This document shows, one piece after another, positions 55,162-63,209 of a DNA stretch of 64,000 bases (positions are counted from its first letter, which is position 1; every line of letters begins with the position of its first letter). The stretch is from Cupriavidus sp. MP-37 (GTDB lineage Bacteria; Pseudomonadota; Gammaproteobacteria; Burkholderiales; Burkholderiaceae), in assembly GCF_020618415.1 (NCBI RefSeq), contig NZ_CP085345.1:1922001-1986000 (forward strand). Reading direction: 5' to 3'. Under the pieces are notes generated by a model. The model worked only from the letters and a program-made list of their open reading frames with translations, searched no databases and had not been told where the DNA came from. A program made the translations under genes and the position numbers.

Positions 55162-56184
55162 TCAGGCCGGGCGCAAGCTCACATGTCCGGGATCGTATTG
55201 GCGCCCATGGGCCATTAATGCCCAGGCTGTCCGGGCGATCTTGTTGGCCAGCGCCACGACCACCACGTTCTTGGGGCGCCGCTGCAGCATGGACAGTGCC
55301 CAGGCCGGCGGATGTTTGGTGCGCGTGAGCATCGTGCGTCCGGCGTTGACCAACTGTCGTCGCACGTAAGCGTCGCCGCGCTTGCTGATGTGACCGAGCC
55401 GTACGTTGCCGCCCGTGCCGGTCTGCGCGGGAACCAGTCCCAGGCTTGCAGCGAAGGCTCTGCCTGAGCGGAAGGCCTGGGCACAGCCCATGGTCGCGAC
55501 CAAGGCGGTGGCGGTAATGGGGCCGACGCCGGGAATCTTCTCCACGATCTGCGCGGCCGGATCAGACCTCAGCCATTCCTGGAGGTCACGCTCAACCAGT
55601 TGGATCTGTTCGTCGAGTTCGCGCAGCGCACAGACCTGCCGCTCCAGCGCGCGCATCAACAAGGGCGGTACGACCTGAGCGACCTCAGCCCAGCGCTGGC
55701 GCAGCTCGGCCCGGAAGGCCAGCCGCCCCGTGCGGAAGTGCAGGCCATATTCGCCCAGCAGCCCGCGCATCTGGTTGCTCTGCCGGGTGCGCGTCTTGAC
55801 CAGCCCGTCCCGTATACGATGCAACGAGAGCACAGCCTGCTGCGCTTCGGTCTTGACCGACACGACCGGCATGTCGGGTTGCCGGGCTGCAGTCCAGATG
55901 GCTCGGGCGTCCGCCGCGTCGTTCTTGTTCGTACGCACGAAGGCGCGTACGTAACCCGGGTTGAGCAACACCACTTCGTGGCCAAGGCTCTGGATCTTGC
56001 GCGCCCACCAGTGGGCACCGCCACAGGCCTCCAGTGCGATCTGCCCAGGCTGGCAATTGGACAGGAATTCGATGAGCGCGGTGCGGCTGAATCGCCGGTT
56101 CTGGGGCTTCCCCGTAATGGGGTCTATCCAGTACATCTGGAACACTGTCTTTGCAATGTCCAGCCCATATGTCATAGCATTCAT
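55162..56184 (-). CDS. IS110-family transposase
   Basis: 340-residue DEDD recombinase. The RuvC-like half has D9 (GLDIAK), E52 (ALEACG), and D89/D92 (KNDAADARA). The C-terminal half has the helix-hairpin-helix-like IPGVGPITATALVATMG and the transposase_20 block GLVPAQTGTGG followed by HISKRGDAYVRRQLVNAGR. At residues 255-259 the sequence reads TGTGG where many family members have SSGG, the region of the catalytic serine; other IS110 proteins also have TGTGG, so activity cannot be judged. GAGGAGA lies 6 bases before ATG 56184. The reading frame appears intact. Confidence 0.93.
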   Translation of the reverse strand: MNAMTYGLDIAKTVFQMYWIDPITGKPQNRRFSRTALIEFLSNCQPGQIALEACGGAHWWARKIQSLGHEVVLLNPGYVRAFVRTNKNDAADARAIWTAARQPDMPVVSVKTEAQQAVLSLHRIRDGLVKTRTRQSNQMRGLLGEYGLHFRTGRLAFRAELRQRWAEVAQVVPPLLMRALERQVCALRELDEQIQLVERDLQEWLRSDPAAQIVEKIPGVGPITATALVATMGCAQAFRSGRAFAASLGLVPAQTGTGGNVRLGHISKRGDAYVRRQLVNAGRTMLTRTKHPPAWALSMLQRRPKNVVVVALANKIARTAWALMAHGRQYDPGHVSLRPA

Positions 56185-56317
56185 TTGGGCTCTCCTCGAC
56201 CTTGAGTGTTGGATCGAACTTTCACTCTGGCACATCGATGCCGTCGGTCAAGCGAGAGCCCCTTTGTTTTCTAGGCCGCGGCCTGGCTTGGCGGTAGATG
56301 GGCGGTGTTCATTCCAT

Positions 56318-56340
56318 CTCTCCCGCAAGCGGGAGAGGGA
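56318..56340. repeat. REP-like palindrome, right part of the IS-interrupted composite
   Basis: CTCTCCCGC-AA-GCGGGAGAG followed by GGA. It is the second palindrome of the composite element whose left part ends at 54880. The insertion point is immediately before the first base of this arm, so the IS split the palindrome from its 5' flank and left the stem intact. Confidence 0.85.
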
Positions 56341-56404
56341 GTACGCAGCTAGTGCTGGAAAAGCCTGTCGTACTTCGTCGGGCCGCACCTGTTGCCAGCC
56401 AGCC

Positions 56405-57523
56405 CTATTCCGCCCTCTCCAGATCCTCAATCACCGCCGCCAGAAACCGCGCAGCCTCCCCACCCGTGACCACGCGATGGTCGAAGGTCAGGCTCAGCGG
56501 CATCACCCGGTGCACCGCGGGCGCGCCGCCGGCCGCGACCACTTCGTCGCGCACGCGCCCGGCGCCGAGGATTGCCACGGTGGGCGGCACCACGATCGGC
56601 GCCGCATAGCGCCCCGCGATCATGCCGAAGTTGGACAGCGTGATCGTGTTGCCGCGCATCTCCTCGGGGGCGATGGTGCGTGCGCGGATGTCGGCGCGCA
56701 TGCGGTCGAGCCCGTGGCGCAGGTCGGCCGCGTCGCGGTTGCCGACATCGCGCAGCACCGGCACGAACAGGCCCTCGGGCAGGTCGGCGGCGATGCCGAC
56801 GTCGATCTTCTTCAGCACGTGGCGGCGCCCGGTCTGTCCTTCATACCAGGCATTGAGCCCGGGCTCGGCGCGGCAGCCTGCCACCAGCGCGCGCACCAGC
56901 CGGATGGTGACGTCGGCGCCGGACTGCCAGGCGTGGATGTCGGCGTCGTCCATCACGGTGGCGGCGGCCACTTCCGCCTGTGCGCGCGCCATGTTCTGCG
57001 CCATCGCGCGGCGCACCCCGCGCAGTTCTTCGGGCGTGCCGAGGTCCTTGAGCGTGGCGGCGACCCGTTCCACGTCGGCGGCGGTGACCACGCCCTCGGG
57101 TCCCGAGGCGGTGGCCATTGCCAGGTCCACACCGAGCCGGCGCGCCAGCGCCCGGACCGCCGGCGTGGCCTTGACGCGCGCGGCCATGCCCGCCGCGGGT
57201 GCGGCGGTGCCGGGCGGCGCGGCTTCACTGGCCACGTGCGTGCCGACCTGGACCGATCCCACCACGGTGCCGGCATCGGCATCTTCGCCGGCGCCCTCGA
57301 AGCCCACCAGCGGCGCGCCCAGGTGCACGATGTCGCCCGGCTGCGCAAACAGCTTGCCGATGCTGCCGGCATAAGGCGACGGGATTTCGACGATGGCCTT
57401 GGCGGTCTCCACCGACAGCAGCGGCTGGTCCGCGGCCACGGTGTCGCCGGTCTTGACGTGCCACGCCACGATCTCGGCCTCCTGCAGGCCTTCGCCCAGG
57501 TCGGGCAGCTTGAAGACTCGCAT
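56405..57523 (-). CDS. 2-oxoacid dehydrogenase E2 (dihydrolipoyl acyltransferase)
   Basis: 372 residues: one lipoyl domain (1-80, lipoylated K42 in VETAKAIVEIP), a short linker, a peripheral-subunit-binding domain (about 115-155, ATPAVRALARRLGVDL) and the catalytic domain. The active-site block reads TFDHRVVTGGEAARFL; most E2 enzymes have DHR-x-x-DG, so the helper aspartate is replaced by threonine. The histidine is present. Together with the two E1 genes upstream it forms a pyruvate- or branched-chain-type complex; no E3 gene is adjacent. Last gene of the operon, close to the IS. Confidence 0.9.
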   Translation of the reverse strand: MRVFKLPDLGEGLQEAEIVAWHVKTGDTVAADQPLLSVETAKAIVEIPSPYAGSIGKLFAQPGDIVHLGAPLVGFEGAGEDADAGTVVGSVQVGTHVASEAAPPGTAAPAAGMAARVKATPAVRALARRLGVDLAMATASGPEGVVTAADVERVAATLKDLGTPEELRGVRRAMAQNMARAQAEVAAATVMDDADIHAWQSGADVTIRLVRALVAGCRAEPGLNAWYEGQTGRRHVLKKIDVGIAADLPEGLFVPVLRDVGNRDAADLRHGLDRMRADIRARTIAPEEMRGNTITLSNFGMIAGRYAAPIVVPPTVAILGAGRVRDEVVAAGGAPAVHRVMPLSLTFDHRVVTGGEAARFLAAVIEDLERAE

Positions 57524-57568
57524 CGGTCCTCCTTGGCTAGCTTGAACGGTCTGGTTGCGGGCTGGTGC

Positions 57569-58546
57569 CTACGCCGCCAGCGCCTTGCGCGCGGCATCGA
57601 CGATGCGCGCCACCCCGGGCAGATAGGTGTACTCCAGTCGCGCCAGCGGCACCACGGTATCGAAGCCGGTCACGCGCTGCACCGGCGCGGCCAGCGAGTA
57701 CAGCCCGGCATCGGCCAGTTGCGCCGCGATCTCGGCGCCGAAGCCGGCGGTGCGCGGCGCCTCGTGCACGATCACGCAGCGGCCGGTGCGCGTGACCGCA
57801 TCCAGGATGGTCTGCATGTCCAGCGGCTTGAGCGTGGCCACGTCGATAACGGTCGCGGTGACGCCTTCCGCGGCCAGTGCGTCGGCGGCGGCCAGCGTCT
57901 CCTGCACCATCGCGCCCCAGCTCACCAGCGTGATGTCGCTGCCTTCGCGCAGCGTGAAGCAGGTATCGAGCGGCAGCGCGGCGCCGTCGTCGGCCACTTC
58001 CTGGCGGAACAGGCGGTACAGCCGCGTCGGCTCGAGGAAGATGACCGGATCGGGGTCGGCGATCGCCGCCAGCAGCAGCCCGTACGCGCGCGCCGGCGAT
58101 GACGGCACCACCACGCGGATGCCCGGCATATGCGCGAACATCGCCTCCGGGCTTTCGGAATGGTGCTCGGGCGCGTGGATGCCGGCGCCGCACGGCGAGC
58201 GCACCACCAGCGGGCAGGTCAGCCGCCCGCGCGTGCGGTGCCGCATGCGTCCGGCGTGGTTGATGATGTGATCGACCGCCGGATAGATAAAGCCGGTGAA
58301 CTGGATCTCGGCCACGGGCTTGAGTCCCATCGCCGCCATGCCGATCGCCGCGCCGACGATGCCGCCTTCGGCCAGCGGCGTATCCATGACGCGCGCGGCG
58401 CCAAAGCGCGACTGCAGGCCCACGGTGGCGCGGAACACCCCGCCGTTGACGCCGATGTCCTCGCCCAGCAGCAGCACATCGGGATCGTGCTCCAGCGCAT
58501 GGGCCAGTGCCAGGTTGACTGCTTCGACCAGATTGATTTCCGCCAT
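57569..58546 (-). CDS. 2-oxoacid dehydrogenase E1 beta subunit
   Basis: 325-residue thiamin-diphosphate enzyme subunit (transketolase-like). Conserved segments: NLALAHALEHDPDVLLLGEDIGVNGGVFRAT, DTPLAEGGIVGAAIGMAAMGLKPVAEIQF and HSESPEAMFAHMPGIRVVVPSSP. The glutamate in LAEGGI contacts the TPP aminopyrimidine. ATG 58546 is used; the frame continues upstream in another gene's region. It lies 71 bases downstream of E1 alpha and 45 bases upstream of E2. Substrate (pyruvate or branched-chain keto acids) cannot be decided. Confidence 0.92.
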   Translation of the reverse strand: MAEINLVEAVNLALAHALEHDPDVLLLGEDIGVNGGVFRATVGLQSRFGAARVMDTPLAEGGIVGAAIGMAAMGLKPVAEIQFTGFIYPAVDHIINHAGRMRHRTRGRLTCPLVVRSPCGAGIHAPEHHSESPEAMFAHMPGIRVVVPSSPARAYGLLLAAIADPDPVIFLEPTRLYRLFRQEVADDGAALPLDTCFTLREGSDITLVSWGAMVQETLAAADALAAEGVTATVIDVATLKPLDMQTILDAVTRTGRCVIVHEAPRTAGFGAEIAAQLADAGLYSLAAPVQRVTGFDTVVPLARLEYTYLPGVARIVDAARKALAA

Positions 58547-58617
58547 GGTTCGCTCGCTGTGGGGCCGGGTCGATGGAGGCGTGCGCGTGCAGCGCCGCCA
58601 GCGTGTCGCAGCGGTGG

Positions 58618-59703
58618 CTAGCCGTGCTGCGCCGGGAAGCGCCGCGCGATCTCCAGCTGCGCCTGCAGTTCGGCCGGCATGGCCGCGTACAGGCAGTCGA
58701 ACATCGCCGCGGGGTCCGGCGGCGGCATCGCCAGGTAGGTCTCGACCGCCTGCGCCACCTGCTGCGAGCACGCCTTGACCAGCGCCTCTTCCCGCGCCGC
58801 ATCCCAGGCATGCAGGGCCAGCAGCTGGGTGCGCAGCCGCAGCAGCGGCTCGTGCTGCCAGTGCGCCTTGACGCTGGCCTCGTCGCGGTAGCGCGAGGCA
58901 TCGTCGGCGGTGGTGTGGTCGCCGAGCCGGTAGGTGATGGCCTCGATCAGCGCGGGACCGCCGCCATCGCGCGCGCGCGCGATGGCCTCGCCGACGCGGT
59001 GGCGCACCGCGACCACGTCGTTGCCGTCGACCTGCTCGCCCGGGATGCCGGCGGCGATGGCCTTCTGTGCCAGCGTCTGCGCCGCGGTCTGGCCGCTGCG
59101 CGGCATCGAGATCGCCCACTGGTTGTTGTTGATCACGATCACCAGCGGCGCGCGCCACGCGCCGGCCATGTTCATGCCTTCATAGAAGTCGCCCTTGGAG
59201 GTGCCGCCATCGCCGAGCAGGCACACCGCCACGCGCGGCTCGCCGCGCAGCTGGAACGCGTAGGCGGCGCCGGCCGCGTGGCACACCTGGGTGCCGATCG
59301 GCACGCAGTTGGCAAAGTCATGCGGCGCCGCGGCAAAGCCGCTGCCGCGCTCGTCGCCACCCCAGTAGAGCAGGCTCTCCGTCATCGTGACGCCGCGCGC
59401 AAACTGCGCCGCGTGGTCGCGGTACGAAGGCACCAGCACATCTTCCGGCCGCATGGCGTAGGCCACGCCGACGCCGATGGCCTCCTGCCCCAGCGCCGAG
59501 GCGAACGTGCCGATCTTGCCGGTGCGCTGCAGCGCGATCGCCTTCAGGTCGAACTGGCGCGTCAGGACCATCGCCTGGTACAGCGGCACCAGCGCGTCAG
59601 GGTCGCTGGCAAAGGCGGGAGGGGGAGCAGTGGTTGGGGAGGTGTCGCCCGGCGGGGCAAGGTAGCGGGTATAGCCGATCTCAAAGCGCGCAACCGTGGA
59701 CAT
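58618..59703 (-). CDS. 2-oxoacid dehydrogenase E1 alpha subunit
   Basis: 361-residue alpha chain binding TPP-Mg through GDGGTSKGDFYEGMN (G164-D165-G166) and the later NNN at 192-194. It decarboxylates the 2-oxoacid and passes the acyl group to the E2 lipoyl arm. The pattern PSYRDHAAQFARG and YRLGDHTTADDASRY are typical of PdhA/BkdA-type chains. It is first in the E1alpha-E1beta-E2 operon; an overall pyruvate or branched-chain role remains open. Confidence 0.92.
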   Translation of the reverse strand: MSTVARFEIGYTRYLAPPGDTSPTTAPPPAFASDPDALVPLYQAMVLTRQFDLKAIALQRTGKIGTFASALGQEAIGVGVAYAMRPEDVLVPSYRDHAAQFARGVTMTESLLYWGGDERGSGFAAAPHDFANCVPIGTQVCHAAGAAYAFQLRGEPRVAVCLLGDGGTSKGDFYEGMNMAGAWRAPLVIVINNNQWAISMPRSGQTAAQTLAQKAIAAGIPGEQVDGNDVVAVRHRVGEAIARARDGGGPALIEAITYRLGDHTTADDASRYRDEASVKAHWQHEPLLRLRTQLLALHAWDAAREEALVKACSQQVAQAVETYLAMPPPDPAAMFDCLYAAMPAELQAQLEIARRFPAQHG

Positions 59704-59914
59704 GGCGGGTCTCTCGATGCGGTTGTCTCGACAGGATCCGCGCGGACAGCGGCGAGGATCTTCGCAGCCATTCGCGGCAATGATCGCGTTGTGATCCCTG
59801 CCGTGCTTTTTGGGCGCGGGGGACTTGAGCTTGAGTGTAGGGCATTTGCGCGGCCGGCGCGGCGCGAAATTGTCTTGCTGCGCACAATGCGGCCGTGCCA
59901 GCGCCAGCCGCCGC

Positions 59915-60823
59915 TCAGCCTTCCAGGTGCGGCTGCATCAGCGCGCGGAACCACTCCAGGAACACCGCCAGCCGTGCCGAGCGCTGGCGGCGGTGCGGAT
60001 AGAGCAGCGACACCGGCATGCTCGCCGGGCGCCAACCGGGCATGACTTCCAGCAGCTGTCCGCTGTCGAGCAGGTGCTGCACGTCGAAGCGCGGAATCTG
60101 GATCAGCCCGATTCCGGCGAGACAGCAGGCGATATAGCTCTCGGCATTGTTGACCGAGACGCGGGTTGCCACTTCGGCCTCACGCCCGCTGCCATCGGCA
60201 TCCAGGAACTCCCATGGCAGGTCGCGGCCGGTGCGGGGGCTGGCGTAGCCCACTGCGAGGTGGCCGCGGCGCAGGTCGGCCGGGTCACGCGGCTCGCCGT
60301 GTTCGCGCAGATAGGCGGGGCTGGCGCAGTTGACCAGCGCGATCCGGCCCAGCGGCCGCACGACCAGGCTGCTGTCGGCCAGCACGCCGAAGCGCACCGC
60401 GCAGTCCACGCCCTCCTGCACCAGGTCGATGGCGCGGTCGCTGGAACCGAGCGACAGCTGCAGCCGCGGATGGCGCCGCAGCAAGGCGGGCAGCGCGGGT
60501 GCCACCAGGCGGCGGGCGATGCGGCTCGGCATATCGACGTTCAGGCGGCCGCTGGCCTGGCGCTGCCCGGCCTGGAACAGCTGGTCGATGTCCTCGACCT
60601 CGGCCAGCAGCGGGCGCAATCGTTCAAGCAATTGCGCGCCATCGGCGCTCAGCCGCACCTGCCGCGTGGTCCGGTGCAGCAGGCGCGTGCCCACCTGGGC
60701 CTCGAGCTCCTGCACCGCCGCCGACACCGACGCGCGCGGCAGCCCGAGCGCATGGGCGGCCTTGATGAAGCTGCCCATCTCGGCCACCTGCAGGAATACG
60801 CGGTACTGGTCGAATCTGTCCAT
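59915..60823 (-). CDS. LysR-family transcriptional regulator
   Basis: 302 residues. Winged helix-turn-helix at about 5-65 (GSFIKAAHALGLPRASVSAAVQELEAQVG), then the CrgA-type effector domain (GRLNVDMPSRIARRLVAPALPALL). ATG 60823 gives the family-typical start MDRFDQYRVFLQV. It lies 80 bases downstream of the SDR gene on the same strand and may be in one transcript with it. It is separated from the E1 alpha gene by 211 bases. Regulon unknown. Confidence 0.9.
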   Translation of the reverse strand: MDRFDQYRVFLQVAEMGSFIKAAHALGLPRASVSAAVQELEAQVGTRLLHRTTRQVRLSADGAQLLERLRPLLAEVEDIDQLFQAGQRQASGRLNVDMPSRIARRLVAPALPALLRRHPRLQLSLGSSDRAIDLVQEGVDCAVRFGVLADSSLVVRPLGRIALVNCASPAYLREHGEPRDPADLRRGHLAVGYASPRTGRDLPWEFLDADGSGREAEVATRVSVNNAESYIACCLAGIGLIQIPRFDVQHLLDSGQLLEVMPGWRPASMPVSLLYPHRRQRSARLAVFLEWFRALMQPHLEG

Positions 60824-60903
60824 ACGCCTCGCTCGTCGATGGCGCAAGCATACCTGCAATGCGTGCGCGCACCCGAGCGGTGGCCCGGCTGCTGGCCTGG
60901 TTC

Positions 60904-61677
60904 TTACTTGGTCGTGTATCCGCCGTTGATGAGGATGGTCTGGCCGGTGATCCACCAGCCGTCGCTGACCAGATGGCGGATAAAGGGCACCACATCCTCG
61001 ATATGCGTCAGTCCCGTCGGCGAGAACGGCGACAGCGCCGCCGCGCCCTTGTGATAGGCCACCGCGTCGTCGCCTTCCTGGCCGTAGAAGAAAGGCGTAT
61101 CCATCGGGCCGGGTCCTACCGCGGTCACCGAGATGCCGCGCGCACCGAACTCCTTGGCCGCGGCGCGGGTAAAGTGTTCGACCGGCGCCTTGGTGCCGGC
61201 ATAGGCGGCATAGAAGGGCGTGAACGCGCCCAGCAGCGAGGTCACCAGCGTCACAATCTTGCCGTGGTCGTTGACGTGGCGGCCGGCTTCCTTCAGGAAG
61301 AAGAAGGCGCTCTTGGCGTTGACGGCCGACATCTCGTCGTACTCGGCCTCGCTGATCTCGGCGAACGGTTTCTTCAGCACCTTGCCGACCGTGTTGATGG
61401 CGATATCGGGACGGCCCACCGCGGCCACGGCATCGGCAAACAGCCGCTCGACAGCGCCGGCGCTGGTCAGGTCCGCCTGCAGTGCCACCGCCTGGGCGCC
61501 GCTGGCCTGGAGCGCGCGGACCGTGGCCTCGGCGTCGGCGCGCGAGGCCGCGCTGTTGTAGTGGATGGCGATGGCCCGCGCGCCCTGGGCGGCCAGGTCG
61601 CGCGCGATCAGCCCGCCCAGGTTCTTGGCGCCGCCGGTGATCAGCGCGACCTTGCCGCGGATGGAATGGTCAGCCAT
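60904..61677 (-). CDS. Short-chain dehydrogenase/reductase
   Basis: 257-residue classical SDR. Cofactor motif TGGAKNLGG (residues 14-22), catalytic S147, Y159 and K163 (YAAYAGTK), with NTVG in place of the NNAG motif. NADP versus NAD is unclear; the HYNSAAS after strand 2 suggests NADP. It reduces a carbonyl or oxidises an alcohol of unknown identity. Upstream of the LysR gene in the same direction. Confidence 0.9.
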   Translation of the reverse strand: MADHSIRGKVALITGGAKNLGGLIARDLAAQGARAIAIHYNSAASRADAEATVRALQASGAQAVALQADLTSAGAVERLFADAVAAVGRPDIAINTVGKVLKKPFAEISEAEYDEMSAVNAKSAFFFLKEAGRHVNDHGKIVTLVTSLLGAFTPFYAAYAGTKAPVEHFTRAAAKEFGARGISVTAVGPGPMDTPFFYGQEGDDAVAYHKGAAALSPFSPTGLTHIEDVVPFIRHLVSDGWWITGQTILINGGYTTK

Positions 61678-61794
61678 GGAAACTCTCCTGTGGATGCGTC
61701 GAAGGAGGCTTCAGCTTAGGCGGCCGGGACGGTGGAATAAATCGGCGGCGGCTGGATAGATCATCCAGAAAACCAGAACAATGCGGGCGGGGGC

Positions 61795-62616
61795 TCAGCG
61801 CTGGTACGGCGGCGGCACGAAACCCGCGAAGCGCTGCTGCGTCACCGCCTTGAATTCGGCGGACTGATAGGCCTCGCGGATGTCCTTGACGAAGGGCTTG
61901 TTGAGGTCGGCGGTCTTCACCGCGACCAGGTTCATGTAGTAGTCCGGAATCTTCTCCAGCGCCAGCGCCGAGGTCAGCTTCAGGCCCGAGGCGAGCGCAT
62001 AGTTGCCGTTGACGAAGGCATAGTCGACATCGTCGAGCGAGCGCGGCAGCTGCGCGGCTTCCAGCTGGATCAGCTTGAGCTTGTGCGGGTTGGCGTCGAT
62101 ATCGCGTTCGCTGGCGCGGATCGGGTCGGTGCCGGGCTTGAGCGTGACCCAGCCGATCTGCTGCAGGATGGCGATGGCGCGCGCGAGGTTGGTCGGATCG
62201 TTCGGCAGCGACACGGTGTTGCCGGTCTTCACCTCGGCCAGCGCCTTGTGCTTGCGGCTGTAGATGCCGATCGGCGCGGTGGGTACCTGGATCACGTCGC
62301 TCAGCGCCAGCTTGCGGTCGGCCGAGAACTTCTTCAGGTAGGCCACGTGCTGGAAGGCGTTGGCGTCGATGGCCCCATCGGCCAGCGCCAGGTTGGGCTG
62401 CACGTAGTCGCTGAACTCGATGATGGTGACCTTGTAGCCGCGCTGTTCCAGCACCGGCTTGACGCCATAGCGGATCTGGTCGGCATAGGGGCCGGCGGTG
62501 GCCCCGAAGCGGATTTCCTTCTTGTCCGCATCGGCCGCACCGGCGCCTTGCACCACGCCCAGCGCCAGCACGGCCGCTGCCAGCCGCGCGGCCAGGCCGA
62601 ATTTCCCGTATTGCAT
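61795..62616 (-). CDS. MetQ/NlpA-family substrate-binding protein
   Basis: 273-residue periplasmic binding protein. A signal peptide ends near VVQGAGA (residue 27) and there is no lipobox cysteine, so it is soluble rather than a lipoprotein. The family segments GPYADQIRYGVKPVLEQRGY, NAFQHVAYLKKF and NDPTNLARAIAILQQIGW are characteristic of D-methionine-binding MetQ/NlpA proteins. No metN or metI gene is nearby, so it must use a distant permease or be an orphan. ATG 62616 is fixed by the signal peptide. Confidence 0.9.
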   Translation of the reverse strand: MQYGKFGLAARLAAAVLALGVVQGAGAADADKKEIRFGATAGPYADQIRYGVKPVLEQRGYKVTIIEFSDYVQPNLALADGAIDANAFQHVAYLKKFSADRKLALSDVIQVPTAPIGIYSRKHKALAEVKTGNTVSLPNDPTNLARAIAILQQIGWVTLKPGTDPIRASERDIDANPHKLKLIQLEAAQLPRSLDDVDYAFVNGNYALASGLKLTSALALEKIPDYYMNLVAVKTADLNKPFVKDIREAYQSAEFKAVTQQRFAGFVPPPYQR

Positions 62617-62798
62617 CGGATGCTCCCTGTTCTCTTGATGTTGTTGGCTGCCTGCGGCGTCGCACCGTGGCAGCGGCCCATTGTATGGAAAGGCAGCCAA
62701 TGGACGAACGAGCAAATATGCATGGCGATATGCCTGCGCAGAATAAGGGCTACGCTGTAGGAACGCGTCACCCCTTTGCCCCGCCATGGGAGGCTGCC

Positions 62799-63155
62799 AT
62801 GCCCGAACAACTGACCAAGCATCCCGACGTCACGATCCAGGTGCTGCGCAGCGCCGGCGCCCGCTGCGGCGAGGGCGAGGCCCAGGCCATCCTGCGCAGT
62901 TGTCCGCCGGCGCGCTTTTGCAAGCTGCCGGGCGGCGAGGTCTGCGTGTACGGCCTCGATGGCGCGCCCGCGATGACGCAGTTCACCGCCGCCGACTGGC
63001 AGTCGCTCGCGCCCCTGGCGCGGAGCAGCGCCGACGACGCATCCGCGGGGACGTGGAGCGGCATGGCGGGGGCGATCTTCGTTGCCGGCGTGGTGGCCGG
63101 TGCGCTGGCCGCCGCGGTGCTGGCGCGCTGGCGGCGCGGCCGTCGCCCGGGTTAG
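62799..63155 (+). CDS. Hypothetical protein with C-terminal membrane helix
   Basis: 118 residues starting MPEQLTKHPDVTIQVL behind a GGAGG ribosome site. The soluble part contains three cysteines (GARCGEG, RSCPPARFC, GEVCVYG) and a strand-rich pattern; residues about 93-110 form a hydrophobic helix (IFVAGVVAGALAAAVLA) followed by a basic tail RWRRGRRPG. This is consistent with a tail-anchored inner-membrane protein. No family recognised. It precedes the ClsB-like gene by 54 bases on the same strand. Confidence 0.65.
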   Translation: MPEQLTKHPDVTIQVLRSAGARCGEGEAQAILRSCPPARFCKLPGGEVCVYGLDGAPAMTQFTAADWQSLAPLARSSADDASAGTWSGMAGAIFVAGVVAGALAAAVLARWRRGRRPG

Positions 63156-63209
63156 TGCGGACTGGCGTGGCGATGCCGCTGGCACGGTGTTTGCGGCGAT
63201 TCGCCGGCC

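Larger units (their letters stand above)
54881..56317 (-). mobile_element. IS110/IS1111-type insertion sequence inside a REP-like palindrome
   Basis: A 1437-base element. Its limits are given by comparison with the uninterrupted repeat at 29036-29143: removing 54881-56317 restores CCCTCACCCCAACCC joined to CTCTCCCGCAAGCGGGAGAG with no base missing and no target duplication. Thirteen-base inverted repeats ATGAACACCGCCC (54885-54897) and GGGCGGTGTTCAT (56300-56312) lie 4-5 bases inside the ends. Subterminal repeats, no duplication, a DEDD transposase and a long non-coding region downstream of the transposase (about 280 bases) all point to the IS1111 branch of IS110. Confidence 0.85.
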
